From contig JAZGTN010000306.1 of assembly GCA_037783415.1 (NCBI GenBank), positions 186,001 through 250,000 on the forward strand: 64,000 nt of DNA. The letters run 5' to 3'. Position numbers and translations under genes: made by a program. The notes under the pieces are model-generated. The model had not been told where the DNA came from. It was given only the letters and a program-made list of their open reading frames with translations, and did no database searches. This document shows, piece by piece, positions 24,219 to 36,873 of this stretch (position 1 is the stretch's first letter; every line of letters begins with the position of its first letter). The DNA is from Leptasterias polaris. Taxonomy: Eukaryota; Echinodermata; Asteroidea; Forcipulatida; Asteriidae.

Positions 24219-27200
24219 GTTGCAAAGGAAAGTGCTCTCAGATTTAACCCTAATGCTAAGATAGATGCAAGGCATGATAGTATCACCAAGTGAGTACCTT
24301 AGTAGAATTAATTAACATTATTTACACTGTTTGCATTACACATATGTCTTTGTTTGCTCCCTTCTTGTTTTGGTACCAGTTGATTTTGCCATTGATATGA
24401 CAAGCCAAGTACACATATGGCTTTGTTTTCTCCCTTGTTTTGGTACCAGTTGATTCTGTCCTGGATATGACAAGCCAAATACGCATATGGCTTTGTTTTC
24501 TCTCTTCTTGTTTTGGTACCAGTTGAATCTGTCCTGGATATGACAGGTCAAATGGCTTTTAATCAATCTAAGTTTACAATTATAATTGATATTCACCCAT
24601 CAGAAGGTTGTTGCTTTATTAACAGAATGTTGATTTAATTCAAATAGTAAACTAGTAATCAAGAGAATCAATTTTACATTACATTTGTGTTTACTGATGT
24701 TGTGAATAATTACGAAAATCTCTTGTACTGGTTGTTATTCCTCTACTAGCTTTGAATACAACAGAGAGTTTTATATGCAGTTCACACTAGTCATGAATGC
24801 ACTGGACAACAAAGGTTGGTTTTTTACTGCAGTCAATTGTTTTGAAAGTAAAACATAGAAACTAATGCTTTTTATTTAAATAAAAAAAAATCTTATAGTT
24901 CTTCTTTTGTTATCTTGTAATGAAACCAAGGATGCCTCATAAATGAACTTAATTGCTTTAGCTGGCAAGTCTGAGGAAGCCTGTAAACAGAAGTGCTTGC
25001 TATGTGGTGAACCAGAAACACCAGGGTTAACCCCTCTTCCCCGATAGGCCTAAGTGTTCTTGGTTCTTTTATGTCCACTACCAACCCTAGAACACGGGAC
25101 CTATGGCTTAATGTCCCATCAGATGGGCAAAGCAATTATGGTAAAGTACCTTACTCAAGAACACAAGTGCCTCAACATTCGACAAGGTCGTTGAACCAAC
25201 AATCCATTAGTCAGAAATACCACAGCTTGAGTCCTGTGCCCTTAAACGCTCGGCCGCAATACTCCACAAACTGAATTTGTTTTTTTGGAACGAAAGTTTT
25301 TGTCTAAATCGTGATTTATTGTTGTTTTTGATAGCTGCACGTAGCCATGTCAACAGAATGTGTTTAGCTGCAGATGTTCCATTAATTGAGAGTGGATCTG
25401 GAGGTTATCTCGGACAGGTGTCTGTCATAAAGAAGGTACCTAAGTTAAACATATTATGCTTTCATCTTGAAATACCCCAAATAGTTATTTTGTACTTGCA
25501 GATAAATTCAATTCGAGACAACATTATTGTGACAGATTGCCCTACATCATAGTTGTATGTAGGCTAAGGTACATGTACAATGTGATGTGCTGGTGCAAAA
25601 TTAGAGTGAACTGGGCAGGGTTTATTAGTTTGATTTTATTTGGTTTGTTCCTGTTTATATACAAGTATACAATATAAACTGCCTTGGCTCTCGTGCTCAA
25701 AAAGACATTAAAATAAAATAATTAGCAAGTTTAAGAAATACTCATATGTGAGTTGTCAGTAAATTCTGAAAACTTTAAATTTTTGTTTTGTTGTAATTTA
25801 TCATTCCAATGAAGGATTATGAAGATATTTGTTTGTGTTTATATCAGGTGAAACTGACTTGTTAAATTTTAATTCTACTTTGGATTGACTGACCTGTCTG
25901 GCCAACCTGACTGACCAACCTGACTGACCGACCTGATTGACTAACCTGACTGACCAACCTGACTGACTAACCTGACTGACCAACCTGACTGACCGACCTG
26001 ATTGACTAACCTGACTGACCGACCTGACTGACCAACCTGACTAAACAACCTTACCGACCAATCTGACTGACCGACCTGACTGACCGACCTGACTGACCGA
26101 CCTGACTGACCGACCTGACTGACCGACCGACCTGACTGACCGACCTGACTGACCGACCTGACTGACCGACCTGACTGACCGACCTGACTGACCGACCTGA
26201 CTGACCGACCTGACTGACCGACCTTACTGACCGACCTTACTGACCGACCTGACCGACCGACCTGACCGACCGACCTGTCCGACCGACCTGTCCGACCGAC
26301 CTGTCCGACCGACCTGTCCGACCGACCTGTCCGACCGACCTGTCCGACCGACCTGTCCGACCGACCTGACTGACCGACCTGACTGACCGACCTGTCTGAC
26401 CGACCTGACTGACTGACCTGATTGACCTTACCGACCAACCTGACTGACCGACCTGACCAAAGAACAACCTGACTGACCCACTTGACTGACCGACCTGACC
26501 GACTTCTGACACATTGCAGTTTGAAGCCATGTTTGAAATCTTGATATGACCTTGTTATTCTCAGGGCCTAACGGAATGCTATGAGTGTGGACCTCAGCAA
26601 GCTCAGAAATCTTATCCTGGTTGTACAATTCGGAACACTCCTTCAGAACCTATTCATTGCATTGTGTGGGCTAAGCATCTGTTTAAGTAAGTAACTTCCT
26701 TACATTGAGGGAAAGGAGCCAACTATGTGAACCAGAGATGAGATTGATGTTCTTGTAACCTTTGCTTACAAAAAGACTGACCTTGTACATTTCAGGGCAT
26801 TTCCTGGCAGGCGAGATACGACTCTGGTCATATGGGAAATGTTGCATTGTGTGCCACATAAATTCAAGAGTTATAAAAAAAAGAGCTGGACAAATAAAGA
26901 TGTGCCTCCTTTCTTCATATCAAAGATGATAATAATCAGACAGTGCAATCTCCAAAAAATATAACATTTAGTTTTTTTTCCTATAGACTGTGCAAGTCTC
27001 GTGCGTATCGGAGTGTGAAAACACGTCAAGCGAAGAACTAATTTTTTTCTGAAATCAAATCCTTGTTTTTAAATGAAATCTATGAAAAAATCTTACCAAC
27101 AAAATTAATCATTGCAATTTGTATAAAATGAGTTTTAGCTTTCATAATAATTTGATCTTAAATTTTAAGGAACCCATTTTGCAAATCCACGCCTGAGTAC

Positions 27201-30200
27201 GTGCAACCACTAAAAGCAGGTTTAAACGCAGACGCGCGATGATCGCACGGGTGTAGAATTAACGCGTGACGCAGTTTAAATAGGATGCTGATGCCTCGAC
27301 AACCCTAGACTGCAATGAAAAGGCTTAGCGTCTGACAATTACAGCGTCTGGTGATTATCATCGCGCGACCAAATTTGGTGATCAGAGGTGGGCACAAATT
27401 CTTAATTTTTTGCAAGTAACCGGAAGCAGAGGTCAAGTTTAATTCTTGGGTTTATTGATTTTACTTTCTTATTTGTTATCACTTAGTATTACATTCCCAA
27501 CAACATATTTAATTTCCATTGTCATAACGGTTCATTAAACTAAAATAATGGACAAAACAAAATTATGCCAACGTACAACTCCATATGGTTGGGACCACGA
27601 TGGTCCCAGAAGTTCGATTACGTGCAAGACTTGCACAGTCTATTGTATCAATCTTAATCTCTAAGCCTGATGTCACAATACAAATCACTATGGCAATATT
27701 GGCAACTCATCTCACCCATGATACCTGTGAAATCACATACTCAAGGCTGAACAAAAACAATCGACTTGATTTGGATGGATTTGAAAAGGTTGTAAAGGTT
27801 AAAGATGGGAAACATTGAAGTTATTTGCAAGATTCTTTTTTTTAGTAAACATGGTAAAAATAATGAATTATACTCAGGTGAATATCTCAGACAGTTTCAT
27901 TTGGATTTAAACTATTGTAATGAACAATATTCATTAAGGCAGAATCTGATTAAACTGAATGTACTCTTGATTTCTAATCCATCTATTGACTGATTCAGTC
28001 AGCTATACTGAATATAATCTTGATATTTAATCAATCTATTGACTGATTCAGTCAGCTATACTGAATATAATCTTGATATCTAATCGGTCTATTGACTGAT
28101 TCAGCCAGCCATACTGAATATAATCTTGATATCTAATCAATTTATTGACTGATTCAGTCAGCTATACAGAATACAACTTGATATCAAACCAATCTATTGA
28201 CTGATTCAGTCAGCTATACTGAATATAATCTTGATATCTAATCAATCTATTGACTGATTCAGTCAGCTATTCTGAATGTAATCTTGATATCTAATCAATC
28301 TATTGACTGATTCAGTCAGCTATACTGAATGTACTTCTTGATATCTAATCAATCTATTGACTGATTCAGTCAGCTATTCTGAATGTAATCTTGATATCTA
28401 ATCAATCTATTGACTGATTCAGTCAGCTATACTGAATGTACTCTTGATATCTAATCAATCTATTGACTGATTCAGTCAGCTATACTGAATATAATCTTGA
28501 TATCTAATCAATCTATTGACTGATTCAGTCAGCTATACTGAATGTAATCTTGATATCTAATCAATCTATTGACTGATTCAGTCAGCTATTCTGAATGTAA
28601 TCTTGATATCTAATCAATCTATTGACTGATTCAGTCAGCTATACTGAATGTACTCTTGATATCTAGTCAATCTATTGACTGATTCAGTCAGCTATACTGA
28701 ATGTACTCTTGATATCCAATCAATCTATTGACTGATTCAGTCAGCTATACTGAATGTACTCTTGATATCTAATCAATCTATTGACTGATTCAGTCAGCTA
28801 TACTGAATGTACTCTTGATATCTAATCAATCTATTGACTGATTCAGTCAGCTGTTTGGTGAGGAGGATCCAGACCAGGATGTATCACCAGACACAGCTGA
28901 CCCTGAGGCTTCTGGTGATGCTGGTCAAGCTTCTATGAACTCTGACAAACCAGATGATGGTTTATCTTCAACTGAAAGAACCTCTACAAGAACATGGGCC
29001 GAGTCCACTGATTATAATGCACAGAAGTTATTTAAAAAGGTCAGTTTTCAAGAATAAGGATAGATTTCAAGAGGTAGATATTAAGTAGTTACCCTTGTCC
29101 AACTTTTATTCAGGGAATTTCTTTGTTATAAATATTTATGTTTAAGTGCCAAGTGGTTAGGGTCTGTCCAATTTGGCCGCTACTGCTACTGTTGGATTGC
29201 TGTGTCATCTTGGTTGAAGTATAGGGTGTCCTTAGCAACACCCAGTTGTAGCTGTAGCTGCCAATTCAGATACAGCATTTGTTTGATTCACTTCAATTAG
29301 TTTCAATAAGTGTTTAATTATATTTATGTAATTTCTAAAGCAATACTAACCCAAGGAATACAGTTTTTTTTTTTTATGTTATTGTGTAGAACTTATACTT
29401 GCATATAATGAAAGCTTAATACTCAACCTTGATTTCAACAGCTGTTTCATGATGACATCAAGTACCTTTTATCAATGGATAAACTTTGGACAAAACGGCG
29501 GCCTCCAGTCCCATTGGTTTGGGAAAATTTACCTCAGGAAGAAGGTAAGTTTAACATTGGATATACCAAAATCAAATCAAAATACCGGTGATTTTAGTAA
29601 ATTGCTGAATGCTCCTTATGTGTGTCTTACAAATGAGCTTTACAGTCAAAAAACACAATTAAACTACAAACTCACCAAATTTGGATTTCAAACAATGCAA
29701 GATATAAATAAGTAAAGTACACATTGTCAAGTGCAGAGTTTCAGGATTGTTTTTGTCGAAGCATGTAAGTTATTCTACTAATGTGCTCCTTAATCACAAC
29801 GTGCAGTTTTCTAATATCACAGCAAAATGCATTTAGTGGTGATAAAAAAACGAAAAAAAGAGAAGGTGATGATGTCTTAAACGGCTGTGTAAAGCTGGCA
29901 GGGTCGTGGTCATGCCATAAAGGACCAAGCCTAAGGGGAGGTTCTTAATGACATGACCACAACACTTTAAGGTTTTAAACAACCATTTAAGGCTGAGTCA
30001 CTACTCTTTTACTCCCATTTCGAAATGCCCTTTTTGTTAAAAAGCATAGTAATGTAGGAAAATTTGTAAAACATTTCTGTTTTGTAGCCACAAGTTTTCA
30101 ATTTCTGTTAAAGTCTTGGGTTCCATTTCTTGAAGGGTCAAATTGCATGCAAAGCTTTGGTTGTGCGTACGCACGCGTGCTAACATATTTTACATTGAGT

Positions 30201-33200
30201 ACCGGTAGATATTAATGGTTTCACATGCCCACATTACCTAGTGTGCCAACACCCATATGGCTATGAGGGACCAACACCCAATCACAGCACTAGTTATGTC
30301 TTTATCAGCCATTTAAAACTTTTCTTAAATGGCCATGTGACCACCTTTCAACCAATAGGACTGCCTAAACTAACTGGTGTATTTATGAATAAAATTCAAT
30401 GCACTTGAAATCTGGTGCAGCAGTTTGAAAGTTTATCACAATTGATTTTGAAACAGATCTAGAACGGAGCCAAGAGAGTGTTGCGTTACAAGACCAGAAA
30501 CAACTGAGTATTAAAGATTGTGTCAGTATGTTTAAAGATAGTCTGGAATCTCTTAAACAACTGTACAAAGAGAGAGGAGAGTTAATGTGGGACAAGGTAG
30601 GTCAGAAACTCAGGCTAATTTTTGTTGTTAATATCAACTTTCTGTATTGATTAAAAGCATAGAGCAAGTTTTGTGGAAGAGAATTGTTCCCCTATAGGGC
30701 TGAAGATGAAAACTAGTGCATATAACAAAATTGAAGATCATTCACACGGATTGCAGACATTTTTCAAACCTTGTATTTGATCATTTTAAGAACTGATAAT
30801 TTCCAAGAAAAATATTGCTCAGGAAAGTGACTTTGTTGTTATTTTGTTTAGGATGAGGATGCTGCTATGGACTTTGTCACATGTACGTCTAACATCAGGG
30901 CTTGTATATTTGGCATTGCAAGAAATACAAGGTTTGACATCAAATGTAAGTTAGTCTGGCTAAACAGTAGACTCTTTGTCTCATGATCTAATTGCTGATT
31001 AGATTTGACTAACTCATTGTGCTAAAATTCAAGAAGTCAGTGTGGGTACAAATCATTCTGGATATGAACTACTTGAGTGAAATAATATTAGGGAAAAAGT
31101 GTAATGTTGCCAAGTAAACTATGACTCATTTTAGTCAACAAGAAGGAGGTAAATCCATCTTGCTTATTCATTTGTTAATGTTGTACTTCCTCTTGACCAA
31201 TCAGCTATTTTCCTGATCTCATTGCACCTGTTTTAACAAGTGTTGTAAAAGGTAATGGAGTCACTGCTTGGAGTTTGAAACCATTAGCATAAATTGAAAT
31301 GTATATCAACAATAGATTGATACAAGTCTGTGGGATGCATTGGATTTGCAGAGATGATACAAACTGTATACGTCACTCATTAGAGATGAATAAACCCTTG
31401 CCACTTAAAGACACTCAAGTTTCGAAGTACAAGAAACGTTCAAAGTACAAGTTTCTTTTTTCAATACGTCTTCAGGTTCCTTGTGAGCTTAGAATAAATA
31501 ATACATTTTGTGTGACTATCAGTAATTGTGCTAATTTATTGTAAGCCTTACTTTTGTTCACTTTCAATTTTCTCTGATGTGAGGAGTATTTACTGGAATG
31601 GGTTTAAAAAACCCTAACAAGCTGGCATTATTATTTGCTTCAAACCTTAACCTGATATGTGACTGTGCCTATAGGTAGTTCCTCCCCCTCCTAATGTCCA
31701 AACTCCTTCAATGAGAAATTCCTCAAGCTAATTCGATATGTTCCTTTTCCTGTTTGTTTCCATAGCAATGGCAGGGAACATTATTCCAGCAATAGCTACA
31801 ACCAATGCCATTGTAGCGGGACTCGTTGTTATGGAGGCTTTGAAGGTTCTGGCTGGTCATATTGACAAGTGCAAAATGGTGTGTCTCAAAGCATTTTTGG
31901 TTTCTTCTTTACATTTTGGTCCTAAATAATAAGAATATTAATAATATATGGATTTATAAATGCACATTCTAATATTATATTACTGATGGCGCTACAGCAA
32001 TAGATACCAATATATGTTCAAAGATTAAACATGGTGAAAACTGACAACATTGCTAAGAAACTAGACCCAGTATGATTGTGTAAAGAGCAGTTACTTCAGT
32101 TCTGTTTTTTAAAGGTTCCAGAGAACAGGTTCAATGTTTGGAAAGGCCCAGTCACCATAGCGTACTGTCCTGGACCTGGGAATATTATTGGTTTCTTGTT
32201 TACATTTTGGTCCTAAATCAATGTGTCATCTTATGTTAGTTATTTTCTCTATAGAAGTGTAGCAATTTCAACTTTTAAGTTCAGGATTTTAATTTAGTTT
32301 GTTACAGTGGTACATCATTTTCTATCCCATTGTTGAACTATGTTCAATGAAATGGGCAACAATGTATGTTTTTGTATGATAAGGGTGGAGAGTTCAATCT
32401 AGTGACACGTTTCGTAATAAAGTTTTTCCTCTCCTTTCAGGTATTTCTTTATAGGACGGTGAATGACAAGAATAAGTTGTTTCTTACTTGTTCTTTGGAC
32501 AAACCAAACCCAAAGTGTTATGTCTGTGCATCCAAACCAGAGGTATGTGTTTAGGGTAGTCCTACATTGAATTATATATTTGTTTTATATACTAATACAT
32601 CTAGCTAAATGACAATTTCCTAAACAATTTTTGGTTATTACTATTATTGGTCAATATTAGACTTTCTGACAATCATTTCAAATTTGTTCTTTCTTTACAG
32701 GCCACAGTGAAGTTGAATTTGTCAACTACAACTGTAAAAACTCTTGAAGATAGGGTGAGTAAACACACTTAGCTATTAGTAAGTTGTGCAACTTCTAGCG
32801 TCTGATGTGATAACAATGGATCACAATTCTTATTATAACACAAGCTTTGGATAGTTTAGGTTGGTGGAAGTACTGTATTATTGAGATTTTTTTGTTAGTT
32901 GTTGTCTCTGTTAAGAGCAGAACGTGTAATCAGATTGAATGTTGTCTTGTTTTGCTTTTAGATTCTGAAACAAGAGTTTGGGATGATTGCTCCTGATGTA
33001 GAGATAGAAGATGGTAGAGCATCAATCTTAATATCTAGTGAGGAAGGAGAAACAGAAGGTAAAACTTTCTTCTTACAAAACGTAGCTACTTCAGTTACCC
33101 TAGTTACTTGTACACTATCTGTTTGTAATGTAACTATGCATCTTTGTTGTTGGTTTAGCACATCATAGCTTCCCATTCCCCTTGCTCTCTATCCTGCCAC

Positions 33201-35423
33201 CTAAACTTTGTTAATTTTTTGAACATAGTAATGACATAGTAGTCTTTATCTTTTTCATTGATCAATTCAACTCAAATGCAATAATCCTTTGCCTTAACGC
33301 TCTGCACTCATACTCTTCTAAAGTATTTTATCCAAGAATACCCTTTCTTTTTGGTATGATTTAAAAAATGTTTTAACCTTCAAAAGAATAAGTATTTATC
33401 GTTTCTTTGTTACCTTCAGATAACAACTTTAAGATGCTCAGTAATTTCATGAGGAGTGGTGTTCAACTCAAAGCGGATGACTTTCTGCAGAATTATCAAT
33501 TAACAATAAACATTACTGACTGGTAAGTACTCAAGTCTTGTTCAAGTTAGTCTGGGATGGCTGAAGTAGTATTATCAGCTTATGAGCATCTTGCCATCAT
33601 CTTTGATGTGAAATAATGATGAAACAATGGCATGCACAGCTATGTTAGGACAACACACAGGATGGGAAACCTGCTATTGATCTCTAGTAGAGGGCGCCCT
33701 ACTCGAACGCAGTGTTGTAGTCAAGACAACAAAGTCTAAGATCGAGAGATTGGCCTTCATTGTGGATGTTACAAAGCCAAACAAATGTGGTACAAGAAAA
33801 AAAGTGTGACTGCGCTGCCGTGTTTGGTGCACCACCCTCCAAGAGAAAAGAAAAAAAAACAGTGATGGGTGAGCTTGAAAATTAAGCTTTCAAAAATTTG
33901 ATGTTCCTGTCGGGTCCTTTTTTTCATGTTTACTTTTTGGACAGTTATGAAATTACGGTCTTGAAAGGTCTTGACATAAGACCACAAGACCTTTGCCCCG
34001 AGACCAAGGCTGAGTCTTCAAAACCAAGACCTGAACTCAACAAATTGGGTTTCAAGACCTGTCTCAATTCTTGAGACCTACAGCATTGCTTAAATGACGT
34101 CATGTGCATTTAGAAGGTTTATTCTAGATTGTACACTTTAGACTTATTAGACTTTGTTGTCTTGTTTTTGTGTATGTAAAATGTGTGCGTAATGTGGAAG
34201 TTGCAGTCAATCTTGTGTAGCCTTTCTCAACAACAAGAGTTACTTGAAAAGTTAATGTATGCTTCAAACATTCAAAAGCCAATTTGAAGGCCTCACTCAT
34301 CACTGGAATGAACTTTGGTGCTTTTGAATTGTACAATTTATAATAGAGAAACATGCATATGTTCTTCAGTGCCTAAATGACTCTAAAAAGCGAGCTGAAT
34401 CTGTTATCATCATTATTGTTATATAATATGAGGTTTGTTTGAATGGTCCCATTAGTGATGCACTCCCAGATGGTGTGGAGTTTGAAGTAGTAAGTCGATC
34501 TGCAGACACAGCACCTCAGCCAGAACAATCAACTGAAGAACTTAAGGATGAAAGTCAACCAGGTACCAGTAGGAATGGTATCCAGACTTCTAACAGTAGC
34601 AACACAAATGGAAATGGTCAAGCACCAGGTAAGTCAGAATATCATTGAAAATGTTAATCAATTCAAATTAAGGGACAAAACTGAACACTTGATCAACCTA
34701 GAGCAGTTGCAAAACTTCAGACGTTGTTGAAAATGCTCCGTCTTGACATTGTTGCAACTGTTTTGTATTTATAATTTATAAAACATTGTCAAAATTGTTC
34801 TATATTTATAATTTATAAAACAACATTGAAATTGTTCTACATAAAACATTGTTGCAATTGTATATTCGGTTTGCGGTAACACCATGTGTACATCTACTTT
34901 GTATTTATAAAACATTGTTGCAGCATAATCTACCCAGCAAGTAGATATACACATGGTGTTACCGCAAACCAAAAATACATTGATACCTCACCATTCAATG
35001 CCTGAAATCCCACAACTGTTTTGTATTTATAAAACATTTTGGCAAAGGTTTGGTATTTAAAAAACATTGTTGCAACTGTTTGGTATTTATAAAACATTGT
35101 TGCACCTGTTTTGTATTTATAAAACATTGTTGCACCTGTTTTGTATTTATAAAATATTGTTGCAACTGTTTTGTATTTATAAATTATTGTTGCAACTGTT
35201 CTGTTTTCAAGCAGATGATGATGATGATGAAGGGATAATCATGCTGGACGATGATGACAAAACGGAATTCACATCAAACATACCTGTCAGCAAGAAAAGG
35301 AAATTATCATCTGAGGATTTAGACTCTATAGCCACATCATCTTCAACTCCTGCCAAGAAAGCTAAGATGGCTCAACTAAATCAGCAGGATGAAGATGAAG
35401 ATCTTGTAGTGCTTGATGATTGA
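24219..35423 (+). CDS. UBA2: SUMO-activating enzyme subunit 2 (UBA2/SAE2), 5' end missing
   Basis: Catalytic subunit of the SUMO E1; with SAE1 it adenylates SUMO, holds it as a thioester and passes it to UBC9, mainly in the nucleus. Fifteen exons join without a frame break: 24219-24289, 24750-24814, 25335-25435, 26565-26686, 28847-29039, 29442-29544, 30457-30596, 30852-30945, 31766-31878, 32441-32542, 32701-32754, 32962-33058, 33420-33522, 34456-34628, 35212-35423 (stop TGA). All introns are GT-AG. Visible landmarks are [16 protein letters not shown], the active-site Cys in [12 protein letters not shown] (26565 exon), zinc ligands CYEC and CYVC, and [14 protein letters not shown]. The C-terminus has an acidic tail, a KKRK-type nuclear signal and two SIM-like patches ([14 protein letters not shown]). 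About 580 residues are present against ~640 in human; the first ~70 (nucleotide-binding GxGxxG part) are upstream. The last intron has a NAGNAG acceptor (AAGCAG), so one Ala is optional. Confidence 0.95.
24339..24562 (+). repeat. Three-copy tandem repeat, ~65 bp, in UBA2 intron
   Basis: Three copies of a unit containing 'CATATGGCTTTGTTTTCTC', 'TTGTTTTGGTACCAGTTGA' and 'TGGATATGACAAGCCAAAT', with small indels between copies. The minus-strand open frame across it is a repeat by-product. Confidence 0.8.
25882..26508 (+). repeat. 13-bp minisatellite (CTGACTGACCGAC)n in UBA2 intron
   Basis: About 48 copies of a 13-bp unit built from GAC(C/T) tetramers, with variant patches (CTGTCCGACCGAC near 26275-26370; CTGACCAAC near 25910-26050). 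Both strands stay open over long stretches only because the unit lacks stop codons; the 165-codon minus-strand frame is not taken as a gene. It sits ~60 bp upstream of the exon carrying the UBA2 active-site Cys. Confidence 0.9.
26983..27643. mobile_element. Non-autonomous TIR element, copy 1 (661 bp)
   Basis: Ends are inverted copies of ATAGACTGTGCAAGTCTCG. The interior is closely related to 52485-53199, including 'GAAAACACGTCAA', 'GACTGCAATGAAAAGG', 'ATTACAGCGTCTGG', 'CTTAGTATTACATTCCCAAC' and 'CTCCATATGGTTGGGACCA'. No transposase. The superfamily is not assigned because the target-site duplication is ambiguous. Confidence 0.75.
27959..28849 (+). repeat. 53-bp minisatellite containing the intron's own 3' splice site
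   Basis: About 17 copies of a 53-bp unit: 'CTATTGACTGATTCAGTCAG' then 'CTATACTGAATGTAATCTTG' then 'ATATCTAATCAAT'. The last copy runs straight into the UBA2 exon at 28847, whose first bases TCAGCT are themselves part of the unit. Every upstream copy therefore carries a candidate branch region plus the acceptor ATTCAG|TCAGCT used at the exon. Confidence 0.93.
29173..29272. repeat. Short inverted-repeat element in UBA2 intron
   Basis: AATTTGGCCGCTACTGCTAC at the left is loosely matched by the inverted right end (GAATTGGCAGCTACAGCTAC on the minus strand), spaced ~100 bp apart. Possibly a tiny MITE; no target-site duplication was identified. Confidence 0.35.
29908..29966. repeat. Imperfect ~60-nt hairpin in UBA2 intron
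   Basis: The 21-nt arm GTGGTCATGCCATAAAGGACC pairs with GGTTCTTAATGACATGACCAC with two mismatches and one G-U pair, around a ~15-nt loop. The shape resembles a pre-miRNA or the tip of a small palindromic transposon. No expression evidence. Confidence 0.4.
33710..34088. mobile_element. Foldback hAT-like MITE in UBA2 intron
   Basis: The left end CAGTGTTGTAGTCAAGAC is matched by the inverted right end CAATGCTGTAGGTCTCAAG. Flanking 8-mers CTCGAACG (left) and CTTAAATG (right) differ only by transitions, as a CpG-decayed 8-bp target duplication would. No coding capacity. Confidence 0.4.
34868..34970. repeat. Long hairpin in last UBA2 intron
   Basis: A 32-nt arm at 34868-34899 (starting GGTTTGCGGTAACACCATG) pairs with 34939-34970 with one mismatch; the loop of ~39 nt contains one unit of the surrounding minisatellite. 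It looks like a small palindromic insertion within the repeat tract. Confidence 0.75.
35010..35205 (+). repeat. ~31-bp minisatellite in last UBA2 intron
   Basis: About six tandem units of 'TGTTTTGTATTTATAAAACA' plus 'TTGTTGCAACTG'. Looser relatives run from 34740. The array ends 7 bp before the terminal exon acceptor region. Confidence 0.85.
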
Positions 35424-36873
35424 GATGTACTGCCTGGGAGGATAGTCAACTGTCATCAGCAAGTCTTTCTGTTTCCTGGGTATTTCTTTCTGATACATGG
35501 TAAAACAAGTACTTGAATAATAAGAGACTTTATGAGCATTTGGATTTGTTATGATTGTACAGTGTATGCTCAATGGTGTATATCAGACTTACCATGACTT
35601 GTGATTATGAACTGACAGGGTTTATGTGTATAACATAAGTTACATTGTGTTACACCTGTATGTTGCTGTTCATTTGTCTTTGGCATTGTCATTTTCTATG
35701 ACATAAAATGGTTTTTATTTACTCATACATTTTATCTGTGCTAGAAATGCTTTCAACGTGGGACTAATGATGTCCTAAAGATATGGTTTTTAAACTTCCC
35801 CAAAAGATGATAGTTCCAAAAGGCCATGTAAGACAATAAGTGACAGACATGGTAGTTGAAATGAGTATTCATGTAATGAGTTGTCACATGAGGATTGTCG
35901 TAATAGAATATTCATTCTTTATGAATAGTCATGCTATGACTATATATCTAGTGGGGCATCTAGTATAAAGAGTTTCACTTCATCTGCCCCTTACTGTGTG
36001 ATTGGGTATGCACTCATTAATCCACATGGAGAAACAAAAGTGCACAAATTGTAATGTAGACCAACTATGTTTCCAGTTCACACATGTGCCATGATAGTTA
36101 AAAGCACTCCTTAAAATACTTGTGAAAAATACAATTACATCCCCATGAATCCTTACCACTCTTGGTAACATTTTCCAGGGAGTTGACCAACCAACCAAAT
36201 AAAAATGTTCTACTGCAAAGGTTAGTATGGTGGCAAAACGTTGTATAGGACTGTGTACATGTGTGTACTGTGTAGATGAATATTGCAGGCTGTCACAGTT
36301 TATCTATCATATATAACCACAGTGGATGTTAATGAATGGTCATACAGTAAGAGGGTTAATCTAGTATGCCAAACCTGGAGCTTTACATGGCTACCTTCTG
36401 CCATAGTTCTCTCATCAAATGTTCCCCTCGATGGTCTAATGTAGGTTTTCTCAGTCATTTTCAGCAAATAAGCTACTAATTTAACGCGAAAGTGTAAGCT
36501 GGTTGACTGTTGATGACAAACATTTCAGGAGAGTGTTTTTGCATTCAACATTGAATTTATTTTCACATCTGGTTGTTAGACGGGTAGTGAGGTTGAGTCT
36601 GGTCAGGCAGTTACTGAGTATGAGCGTTCCTTTTACATGCTAATGGGTTTTATTATTGGTCTGATTTTTGTTAAAGTAATAACAATTGTATAAATTATTA
36701 TTCTAAATATTCTGTGGGATGATGAGTGTCTTTTTTGATGTCTCTCTTCTCACCATTCACTGTTTTTCTATATTGTATGATACACTATTAGTCGGCTAGG
36801 TTTGGTTTATCTCTGATCAAACATTTTATTGTATCTTAAGGGTCTGTGTTTTTATTTGTGTTTCCTCAATAAA
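35424..36873 (+). other. Probable UBA2 3' UTR with polyadenylation signal AATAAA
   Basis: Non-coding sequence after the UBA2 stop. The first canonical AATAAA in a plausible context is at 36868-36873 (CCTCAATAAACATC), implying a 3' UTR of ~1.45 kb if used. Inferred from sequence only. No other gene seen here. Confidence 0.4.

Noticed and set aside
25941..26530. 165- and 97-codon minus-strand frames rich in [12 protein letters not shown]
   Set aside because: Translation of the 13-bp minisatellite, which lacks stop codons; no start, splice or homology support.
27959..28849. CRISPR-like array
   Set aside because: Regular spacing but no unique spacers: the whole 53-bp unit is repeated, in a eukaryotic intron.
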